This document shows, in pieces, positions 48,171-57,779 of a stretch of 64,000 bases of DNA; the first letter of the stretch is position 1, and every line of letters starts with the position of its first letter. Made by a program: the position numbers and the translations under genes. Below the pieces are notes generated by a model. The model worked only from the letters and a program-made list of their open reading frames with translations, had not been told where the DNA came from and ran no database searches. The DNA is from Phascolomyces articulosus (Eukaryota > Mucoromycota > Mucoromycetes > Mucorales > Lichtheimiaceae): the NCBI GenBank assembly GCA_025677815.1, contig JAIXMP010000005.1, positions 124,001 to 188,000 of the forward strand, written 5' to 3'.

Positions 48171-48323
48171 GCGTCCCTTTGCTGATTCTTGTGAAGATGT
48201 GTTTGATCTCCATGCCTGGTCGAAACTGTTTGTATGGGTGTCATCAGCTGCTGAAACTATAAGATTCATAAAGTCGATTGTAGTACGCTTTGAAGAACAT
48301 TTTAGTACTAAATGCCAATCAAA

Positions 48324-50352
48324 TCAAAATAAACAGATTGTAGAAATACAAACCTTGTACTGAAGAAAACAATTATAAACAGAAATAAGCTTATCTGGTG
48401 CAAGATTGCTAGAGATGTGTAAGGCTTGAGCAGATCGGTTTGCAATGGTAAACTTCTTATCAACAGCCTTTATGAGCAAAATATCAGCTTCAGTTCCTAT
48501 AAACAAATATACAAATAATGATATTAATATATATGTATGGGTGGATTCATAGAATGGATTTCCATTATATTAAGGATTGAGTAAAACCTACCTGCGCATT
48601 GTAATAAAGAAACTTCGGGCTTCATGTGATGATTTTTAGCATTGTCGATTATCATGTTTCCTTCTAATAGTAATTTTACATTGTCCCTTCTCATTTTTCC
48701 AAGATTAGCTGATTTAGAGAATTCCCCAGTGGACAATACATAGTTCTGTTTTTCATGACGAAAGGTCACTCGTAGATCCACTTTGTAGTAGCTATCGTCA
48801 CCAACTCCACGAAGAACTGATTCTCCCCTATAGAAAAATTGGGTTTTATTATTATTATTATTAATAGTTACTTATGATACAGCTCATTAAAAAAAAATAG
48901 GTTTTACCAACCAAACCTTAATTATCAAAAAAACTTACCATGTCAAATTTAACTTTCTACTGTCTTCAAACAAAGCAAAAAGCATTGGAGCCCATAACCG
49001 CACAACATAGTCGTTTTCGGTCAACTTTTTTTTTTCTTCATCGTTAAAAAGTTCGGGATGTCGTTCAAGAATTTCAAGGCTATTATGATAATAAAATGAG
49101 TATAATAAGTATCATATATAGATTCTTATAGTGACCACCAAAAACCTCCCCTCCTTACATTTTATGTACAAAGCAATAAAAATTTCGTTCATCACCAGTC
49201 ATAATCGTTTTCTTGTACATTTCTCGAGAAAGATCAATACCACTATCAATATTTCTTCCTGCGGTCTATGTAAGTTGTCTATTAGTATTTATATCGATCC
49301 TTCTCAGTTCTATATGTATCCTTCTTTTTTTATTTTTTACCTTGGACAATTTTTTGATAGAATCCATTATTTTTTGGTCTACATCTAACCGTTCCGCCGT
49401 AATAGGATATGTATCTTGTAGTTCTCTCCATTGTGTTTTTGTAAAAATCTTCTTCTGTCCTTTGTTGCTGTGGTCAATCAGATTTAGAATATTGTTTTGG
49501 GAGAGGCTAAAAAAAGTAAAATAGGCAGATTGTAAGTTGGTTTACTCTAACAAAGTCTTTGCTGCAGTTACTTACAGAATAAGCCCATGGAAATCTTGAT
49601 CGACTTGGCTGTTTACAAAAGCCTTAGTATATTCTTTTAATATATTTCCAAGTGATTTATCGGTCCATGATACGGTCACTTTATCTTGACTGATCTCATC
49701 CAACAACTATAAAAAGTTTTTATTTAGCATTGCAAGCGGATCAAATAACTTCATCTGTTCAGAGTTTTTTTTTAATTTACCTTAAGATCCATGATTCTGC
49801 TTGTTTTTGGAGCTTCTTGTTGCTCGTTATGATGTCTTGTTTTTCTTTTTTTCTGGGTTGCCTCATATTTTTCTTTCGTAAACGCGGACCACTTATACTG
49901 TGATTGTTGTTCTGTTACCAATCGTTGCATTGTTTCCGTTGACCTGGCAGAAACTGACAACCAATACTCGTCAATGAATGTCGTCTCCAAAACCTATTAC
50001 ATAGTTTCGGACATAAGTATTACTTGTAAGCATAAGAAAACGATTTGCAGTTACCTGGTAGTTATATTTACTAAAACGTTCTGCCCACGCCACAATTTGT
50101 TCATCACTATCGTTCTTCAAAGATTCTACGACTTCTTTCAATACATTGGTTGCAAATTCACGAGCTGAAGTCTTGAACTGGAAGTGTGAAAAGAATTTAA
50201 CAGGCTCAAAACCAGTGGGATCCAGACAGTTATTCCTCACAAATTCGACGTGGGTATGATTCCTAGTTAATTTTTTTTAAAATAAAAAGTTAAGATGGTA
50301 TCAATCGTGTAATATGGTAATTTTTGTAAAATAGTGAGTTATATATTTACAT
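48324..50352 (-). CDS. Lineage-specific fungal protein, nine exons, intact, unknown function
   Basis: Exons: (50352-50351), 50262-50055, 49993-49781, 49706-49576, 49506-49341, 49265-49159, 49079-48939, 48827-48592 and 48496-48324. Introns of 60-110 bp with GTAAGT-like donors keep the phase at all junctions, giving about 458 residues with no stop. No Met occurs in the second exon; an AT|G formed across the first splice is the simplest start, but the 5' end is uncertain. Regions seen are CLDPTGFEPVKFFSHF, a basic patch (TQKKRKTRHH, ~130) that may be a nuclear signal, NDYVVRLWAPMLFALFEDSR, and a C-terminal core with KVDLRV (Asp340), STGEFSK (Glu358, Lys361) and DNVKLLLEGN. The core matches the decayed copy at 1495-2308. 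Function is unknown; the D...E..K spacing only loosely recalls PD-(D/E)xK nucleases. Confidence 0.65.
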
Positions 50353-50482
50353 TGGAGGTGGAATGAATGAAAAGTAGAGGAAAGCTAGTGAAAGAAGCTG
50401 CGGCTAGGTCATTTTCTTTTGGGAACATATATTTGAAACCCACATCCCTCCCTCCCTCCAAGGTCCGAGCCGGAAATTGACC

Positions 50483-50763
50483 ACAGGATTAGTCAAAGCT
50501 AGTGTGAGAATACTCAGCTCTGATAAGAGAAATACTGGCCAAGGATCTGAACTTCTAAGCACTGGAACTGTAACATGCCATTATATTAGCTTTTTGAAGG
50601 AAACTTCAGATGACATGGATAAATACCCACAGATGAAGGGTCATTATCTGATAATGGACAATGCTCCTATACACACTTCCACTGATATTGCAAAATATAT
50701 CGAATACTGTGGATACCGATGTGTATATCTTCCTCCATATTCTTCTGAGCGCAATCCCTATAG
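50483..50763 (+). mobile_element. 281-bp internal copy of the Tc1-like transposase at 43 kb
   Basis: The plus strand repeats, almost base for base, the reverse complement of about 43035-43310. It carries RILSSDKRNTGQGSELL, LIMDNAPIHTST and YCGYRCVYLPPYSSE, but breaks off at RNPYS before the catalytic Glu. Neither transposon end is included. It sits just upstream of the lineage-specific gene. Confidence 0.9.
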
Positions 50764-51480
50764 CTATTATACTCACACTTAGTAATATATATATATATAT
50801 ATATATATATTGGCAAAATGATGTCAAATACCCATCATATATTCAGCACAACACGATCATTTATTTCGAAAATACTACATTAAACGAGTGCCAAAATAAT
50901 TGGCAAATTTCTTTGAATATTGCTTACTCCTTTTAAACATTTGCTCCCTGTGAAGTAGACGAAAGCTTATAACTGAGCGTTGTATCATATATAAGATATT
51001 CCTGTGAAGTAATATTCTTTTTTTTTTAATGACAACAATACATGCCTGACAGACACCAAAAAAAAAAAGATAAATATCAGCTTAAAGTAAAAATACATCA
51101 TTCAATCATGAAGGGGAAAAAAATTCAAAAACGACAATTTCCTTCAAGAATCCCACATATGCACCTACGGATGTTGCAAAAAACTCAAGGTATATATGTA
51201 TACGTAAATTATTGATTTTTAGATTTAGCATCTATATATTTTGTGATTATATTTATATTTGTTTAACGAGTATCCAATTTTCAAAAGAAAAGGTGGCAAT
51301 TCTATTATAATTTAATTTTGCTTTAGACTCATTGTAGTGATATATAAACATATCTTCTATATAATTTCTCAGTACCGCAAGGAAGCGACTATATACCTAT
51401 AGGCGCAGGTCAAGCCAGTCCTCCACATTAATAAATCTAAATATTAATCTATATAATTTCTCATGAAAAACATATAATGA
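50764..51480. other. AT-rich stretch, nothing recognised
   Basis: A (TA)n tract lies at 50786-50810. No gene or known repeat was identified. Confidence 0.4.
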
Positions 51481-52593
51481 GGATGGGGTTAAAAGGGCTC
51501 CACTGTTTTTCAAGAAGCAATGAAGCCTATCAAGAAAACCAAGATATAGGAAATACACTTCAAGACGGAAATGTTGATATTCTCTTTGTAGATTTCAACT
51601 GCATGTTTTTCTAACTTTTTCAACGTCTTGCAGAAAACTTTTTTTATCCTTTATCCTTTAATAACCAAGGGCATCAAGGAAGATAACCCTGGTTATCAAG
51701 AAACAATACATCAATTTCTTAACGCTGCCTTAAACCATATAGCAAGACTTCAGATACAAAGTGGTGGAATTGATTTGCCTTGTATATGATGGTGAACGAC
51801 TACGAGCGAAATCGGAAACTCACAAGATAAGAAAAAGTCGACAAATTCAGGCGTTTAGAAAGGCACATCGTTTACATTTATACGTCTTGAGTGGTACTAT
51901 ATTCGACTGGTAACAATGAAAATTTATTCGGTATATCCAGCAATGGATCAGGTATTAAATCTGCAATTCGAGCCGATCTCCAGCACCTAGTAAATGAGCT
52001 ACGAGGCTACGTTGATATGACCAACAACTTTCCTGATAACGCCACTGCAACTGTCTACCATCATTTTGCGTCTTACGAAGCGGATAGTGAAATTATGTAT
52101 CTTTGTGACAACATCCATAACAACAGGATACCTGCAGTAATACAGTATCACAGGATGACGACTTGTTTGCGTGCCGGGTGTTTTGATATTTTGGTAATAA
52201 CTCTAGATTTCCCTTTCTTGACCGTAATAGTTGTCGTATTCTACATAATAAAATAACTCCATGATAAAACATATATCATATAAGGGCTCAGCCCAAAGAA
52301 CATGTCCAAATAAGGAAACGCAAACCCTTCAATTTTAAAAAGGAAATTAAGTCAAATCGCATAACGATGTACTACACAATAAAATCTAAAAGAAAGGATC
52401 AAAGGGTGCGTCATATTCTTGCACTCGATCCTATGGATCCCATATTACTATCATCCTCATAAAAGAAATAATTATACAAGAAGGACCCGAATCCGTTATA
52501 CATAATACATAATAATCCACTAAGCCCTCATCCATCATAGAATAGAAAAAGTATAAATAAGCCATTATGAAAGTAATTGTAAAAACCCTTTAG

Positions 52594-52863
52594 TCAACTT
52601 TTTATTTCCATTTGGAACTCGCATAATAAACCTTTAAGAAAAGTCTCAAAGGATTCATACCGTCCATTTTCTATTTTCTGATATAAAATCCTACCAAATT
52701 CCACAATAGTTACCCCTAACTTTTTCAAAAAATAATTAACCACTATTTTTTTATTTTGTTTGATATTTAACATATCACCAAGAAGACACATTGGCGCTTT
52801 TATCGGAATATACTCAACATAGGAAACACACGGATACTGGGGACTGTATCCACAAAACGACAA
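52594..52863 (-). pseudogene. Possible coding fragment, unknown
   Basis: The minus-strand frame reads GYSPQYPCVSYVEYIPIKAP, IKQNKKIVVNYFLKKLGVTI and GRYESFETFLKGLLCEF and ends at TAA. Composition is protein-like. It lies within the interval that interrupts the XPG-like pseudogene, so it was probably inserted there. No family was recognised. Confidence 0.25.
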
Positions 52864-52879
52864 TTATTTCGAGGACCTA

Positions 52880-53067
52880 CTGTGGCCCCCCTTTAATTTC
52901 ACAGCCAAAATTCTCATTTTTTTGATGAAAATAAAGAGGTGTGAAAGTTAAAGAGAACAGTTTTACTATGTATTTCTTAGTATATTTTTATATCCCCATT
53001 TACTAAATTATTGTGAAGATAATGAGTGTTGAAAGTTAACGAATATGAAATTAACGAGGGTCTACTG
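52880..53067. mobile_element. Pogo-like MITE, 188 bp, TA target duplication
   Basis: The left end, CTGTGGCCCCCCTTTAATTT, and the reverse complement of the right end, CAGTAGACCCTCGTTAATTT, are imperfect terminal inverted repeats. Both are flanked by TA (52878-52879 and 53068-53069). The CAGT(A)GACCCTCGTTAAT consensus is typical of pogo/Tigger-type elements. It has no coding capacity and lies inside the XPG-like pseudogene. Confidence 0.7.
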
Positions 53068-53471
53068 TAGCTTTCCACACAATACACCTGAACAACTATT
53101 TGATGTAAGTAAAATCATAACCATTAAAAATTCTTACCTAAACTTAATACTAACAAGCTTTGTTTTCATTATATATATATAAAGAGTCAGATGCGTTTTG
53201 CGGTGTTGGTAGCCACCAGTGGTAATGATTATGCTAAAAATATTTATAGTATATCATTCGTCACAATTCTTGCACCCCTGAACAACATCATTGGGTATGC
53301 GGATCAAATCTTACAGCTGTTAATTGTAGCATGAGTCTTCCCATTATTATTATTATTATTATTTTGAATATCTCATATTAATTACATAACAATTTAATTA
53401 GAAAACGCATTATTTTATTTTATCTTTTTTTGTTAAACAATTTATACTACTTTTTTTATTTTGAGCAAACA

Positions 53472-53830
53472 CTAACTAATATAGGTATGAAAACTTACAT
53501 AAGCTTCTTCAACCCAACCACTACGTTCAGTAGCTTTCAAACCGTCAAGGTAGCCACAAAACTTAGATAATGCAGGATGAATGGTCTTCCAACGGCCCTT
53601 AAGTGTATCCAACGAACGGAATGCAGCCTGATCATTTCGACCAGTCTTTTTATTGAGGGTTTCAACTTTAATTTTCCTTTCATTATTATAGTGATTTGTC
53701 ACGTCTTTCCAATGAGTTGCAATTTTTTTTCATTGCCCTTAATAGAACATGTTGAATTTTCAAGCCAAAAAGTACAGAGTTGTTTATTCTCATGAGAAAG
53801 AAAATTCTTGTCACGAGAACCTGAATCAGT
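53472..53830 (-). pseudogene. Myb/SANT-like (NAM-associated type) DNA-binding protein fragment
   Basis: The minus strand reads ENKQLCTFWLENSTCSIKGN, then after a frameshift in an A(8) run, ATHWKDVTNHYNNERK, then AAFRSLDTLKGRWKTIHPAL, SKFCGYLDGL and RSGWVEEAY. The order of conserved Trp residues and the RSLxTLKxRW...KFxG block match the Myb/SANT-like domain that accompanies PIF/Harbinger transposons and plant NAM-associated proteins. The frameshift in a homopolymer could be a sequencing error or decay. No neighbouring transposase was found. Confidence 0.55.
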
Positions 53831-53839
53831 AGCTTTGAA

Positions 53840-55035
53840 GTTTTAGGAGCTATTTTAACAAATAGGCAGGGAAGTAGTAATAAAAAAAAGTGATCCAAAT
53901 AAGGAAAACGAACAAAAAAAATTACACCCTGATATATTCTTGGTAACGACAAGTTTATATGCGTTGTGTAATTTTGTGGATGGGTAGGTAGTCAACTAAA
54001 CAAAGTTAGTAAAAGTGGTGATGCTGTCTAATCATACAGCAGATATTAATGATTTTGACAGTGACGTAGTATATGGTGCACGCGCTTTTAAATCTTGTAA
54101 ACTTTATTTGTTGCTATTTTTTTTAAAATCCCGATTGTTTCCATAAATGGTACAATATCCAAAATACTGAAATGCAAGCGTGCAGCACACTAAATAATAA
54201 TGCAACACAAACTCCTATAAACAAGCAGGCATTAAGAGAGAAACACAATACTTATGGTATTCATTAATAAATTTATTCAAGTATTTTTAAGAGAATGTTA
54301 AAAATATCATACAAATTTGAATATAAAAAGTAACATAAAAAACCGTGTTAAAAAAATGAAAGAATTACATTTTGGATATATGTTTGCATATACATGAAAA
54401 TAGATTACCATTTGTTGTTAGGTACTAATCACACTTAATGAATGCACTTTTAAAACGTATTGCCTTTTTTGACCGTCCCTGCTTAAAATACAAAAAAAAA
54501 AGTCTAATTATAAATCCTTTATCTTCCTTCATTATCTAGATTTATGGGGAAATATTCCATAGCTTTTATTTATTCATATGCTACCCTATAAGGATTATAG
54601 AATAAAAAATGAAAAAAGTAACATCCCTAATAAACCTAGATATAGATTTTAAAAAAAGTGAAAATTTACAAGGTTTAAGAGCGTATACACCATAATAAAG
54701 AATAAAAACAGAAAATCACTTCAAATATCAAAATATTTGTAGTATTTATGGTTTCTATTTTGTATTATAGAAAAATATACTATCCAATACATTAAACACT
54801 AAGAAATAGTTCTTCAGATCAAAGTTGAAAAACAAACACTCGTACGGACAGCGAAGGATATTGATTGGATGATGGACATGGTTTTGTGTAACTCGCAATA
54901 AATATAATTAGGGAATAATAATAATAATAATAATAATGATTAATGAATATATAAAGATAATATACAACAACTGGAAAAGTAAAAGTGATAAAATATATAG
55001 TGCCAATAATAAGATATATACATAAAAATTTTTAA
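53840..55035. other. AT-rich intergenic region, 3' flank of transporter copy C
   Basis: No coding frame or known repeat was recognised. A (TAA)n tract lies at about 54915-54937. Confidence 0.45.
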
Positions 55036-56863
55036 TTAAATCTTATAATCATAACCATCAGAAAAAGCAGCAATAAGATCTTCGATTGCAGTCTTAGTAC
55101 CAAAGATTAACCCAACAAGACCGACCAAGATAATCAGAAAGTTCCAAGCGAGCTCGTAAATTGGTTTATTGCGGAATCCTGTGAGACGCCAGTAAAAAAG
55201 CACCGGGAAGACAAACACGATTGCGCAGTTGGCAAAGGCGCCAAGTAAGGACATGAGTAAATCAAAGAATGGAATCAAAATACCCACAGCTGCTACGAAC
55301 ACCATGATGGAACTACGTAAAGCTGCACGAACCAAGAATTCTTTGGTTTTGCCAAATCTTTCGACAGAAATATTTAACATGTCTTCAACATCCAATGCAA
55401 AGGAAATTAATAGAATAGGCGCGGAAACAACGGAATTAATAGTGATTAACACAATGGCAACAATACGTGCAGGACCTGGAGGGACACTATTGTAGATCGG
55501 ACTAACTACATCTGTACCATAAATATAGTAACCACAGACAGAAATTGCAATATACATGACAGCGCAAAGACACATAGCACCCACAAGGACGATAGGCCAT
55601 CGTTTAGGGTTCTTCATTGAACCTTCAATATTTGGATACACAACGTTGGCACCGAAACTGAAAGACATTGTTGCAAGGGCAACAGGGAAACCTTCCCAAA
55701 TGATATCATCTTTGTGGCTGCCGGTGTGGTTATGTGCATCAATACCAGCAAGGACAATAGTAATCAAAATCTATAATTATAAAAATATCTACTATTAGTC
55801 TTGTTCTTTTTATATAATGTTGTTTTCCGAAAGTATATTAAAATAATAATAGAATTTTAATTATATAACCGCTGATGACTACTTACTGTAACCATAACGG
55901 CAAATAAACCCATAAAACTGGTCCATGCAACGTTATTCAATGATTTGGCAAAGATATAAGGAATGCCGACGACGACACACCATATAATGGTCCATGCTAG
56001 TGTACCAATTTCACCTGCGGTACCTTCACAAAGTTGATTCAGGTTACTAGCAGCAAGAACTAAGTAAAGAATGGGTGTACCAATATAAATCCAAGTAGTA
56101 AAGAAAAAGCTGACCCAACCTTGAAAAATAAATAAATAAAAAAGTTAGTTATTAATACCAAATTGGAAATGATGAATCAAAATAGTTTTTAACAGCATGC
56201 TAATTTATTATTATTATTATTATTATTTTACTAATAGTTATAATTCATTTACCTCCAATAGCACCAAATGATTCGGTGGCAATTTCTTTAAAGGATGATA
56301 ATCTTCGATTTTTGCCTTTGTACATACATGCTTGCATAATAACACCAGTATACTAAGAAAAATGACACACATTAAATGTTGAGTGAATTGCATATTTATA
56401 TTACAGCGTTTGATGGCTTTTTTTTCTTACACTAGACATCCACCATGCTAAAATCAACATGACTAGGCCAGCCCAGCCACCTTTTTTGAGAGCCTAAAGA
56501 ATAGATATACATATGTGAGGAAAACACTTTTTTTTATCATGAAAATATTGTTGAGAATAGTAAATATATTTACCAATGGTAGACCCAGCATGCCAGTTCC
56601 TGCAATCAGGCACACAATGTTGAAATATGCAAACCAAGCTGATGAACCATTTGTTCTATCTACATCATAGCCACTCTTTCCAAATTCAAAGTCTTTTGTT
56701 TTGTTATCATAATAATATTAGTTATGTATTTTTTTTTTTATAAAATATTGATCGAATTATTGATCTATAATATTTATAAATAATTTAAAATACCTTCTAC
56801 TCCACTACTGTTTGTAGAGGTGCTAATAGCATCATTGAACTTTGCTATTTTAGTAGTAGCCAT
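55036..56863 (-). CDS. Amino-acid transporter, AAAP family (copy C)
   Basis: Six exons: 56863-56794, 56692-56574, 56493-56431, 56352-56253, 56119-55887 and 55770-55036, giving 439 residues. The amino end (MATTKIAKFNDAISTSTNSS) differs from copies A and B. The membrane part is close: GGWAGLVMLILAWWMSS, SFFFTTWIYIGTPILYLV, LAWTIIWCVVVGIPYIF, FPVALATMSFSFGANVVYPN, CGYYIYG and FFDLLMSLLGAFANC. Exons 2 and 3 match the other copies in length. The 333-nt exon 4 of A and B is divided here by an additional intron within a Gly codon (AIG|G) just before WVSFFF. It is the most diverged of the three and lies 19 kb away across the repeat island, on the same strand. Confidence 0.93.
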
Positions 56864-56996
56864 GAAATGTATGGGATAATGATAGAAATGAATAAAAGAG
56901 AAGAAATAAAAAGAAAGATGACTTATAAAAAGAGCAACAAGTGACTCAATATAATACGTAAGAAAAGAAGAAGAAAAAAGGACCTGTGCTCCGAAT

Positions 56997-57006
56997 TATT
57001 TATATA
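56997..57006 (-). promoter_or_regulatory. TATA box of transporter copy C
   Basis: The minus strand reads TATATAAATA, 134 bp upstream of the ATG, the same sequence as at copy A. Confidence 0.6.
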
Positions 57007-57751
57007 CACTTTTTAAAACCTAAGCTATTAAAATATTGGGGTAAAAAAAACCAGAGAAGCGTAGAATGAAAGATCGTAGTTCATTAAGATAAGTGTGCCA
57101 ATCGGTAACGATGATGTTGATGCCAGGTAAAAATGATATTTCCTATTATAGACAGACAATTACAGATTAAAATGGATGAAAATAATAGTTAGAGATAGAG
57201 ACAAACTATAGATTGATAATAATTGTACCATGGATCTTTGATCTAAATTAACATCTTACGTACTTAGCCTTTATTATTATTATTATTTCCCCCACACAAA
57301 CAACAACAATACTTCTCCAAAGGTCTAAATGATGTATCTTGGCAGTTTTTGGTGCGGGGAAATCAGGAATGTCTGCGTTTATATTTTATAAATGTGACAA
57401 TCAATGATATAAATATAAATATATATATATAATAATGCAGAGAGAAGGAGTTGGTTGTGTTTATATTTCTTCTGAGCAACATTAGCACGTAATAGTATAA
57501 AATCGGAGAACACGATTGTATACGTTACATATAATAATGATTACACCAGGCTCCTGAATAAAAGATGATTACCATCATTTATCTTCATCTTTCTTTCTTT
57601 CTCACTTTTTTCACAATTATTCCTTTAAAATAACCAAATCAAATCCTTTTTTTTTATGATTTTGTACCTTTTTCATGTCTATCGCCAATTACGCCAAAAC
57701 CAAAAGAAAATAAAAGACCCTTTTGCAGTTAAACTTGATGGTGGTGTTACA

Positions 57752-57771
57752 GTCGTGAGAAAACTTTATCG
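57752..57771. promoter_or_regulatory. 20-bp element shared by all three transporter promoters (copy C)
   Basis: Same GTCGTGAGAAAACTNNATCG match, 889 bp upstream of the copy C start. The sequence around it is otherwise largely unlike copies A and B. Confidence 0.6.
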
Positions 57772-57779
57772 ACAATTTT

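Larger units (their letters stand above)
51483..53335 (+). pseudogene. XPG/FEN1-like nuclease pseudogene
   Basis: The start MGLKGLHCF (51483) matches the XPG amino-terminal domain, followed by ILFVDFNCMFF (about 51570). CLVYDGERLRAKSETHKI (about 51781) and RKSRQIQAFRKAHRLHLYVL match the rest of that domain. ASYEADSEIMYLCD (about 52069-52110) is the XPG-I signature. After an interval that contains the MITE at 52880-53067, FAVLVATSGNDYAKNIYS (about 53197-53250) supplies the later Asp motif. Stops and frame changes at about 51614, 51690-51790 and 51903 disable it. FEN1-like proteins cut flap DNA; this divergent version is probably a lineage-specific expansion, and its original role is unknown. 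Confidence 0.65.

Noticed and set aside
47848..48363. Plus-strand frames over and after the minisatellite
   Set aside because: The first is a by-product of the repeat. The later part (FVWVSSAAETIRFIKSIVVR) looks slightly protein-like but has no support.
48324..50352. Calling the family a PD-(D/E)xK nuclease
   Set aside because: The visible motif is D...E-x-x-K rather than E-x-K, so the assignment is not supported without structure prediction.
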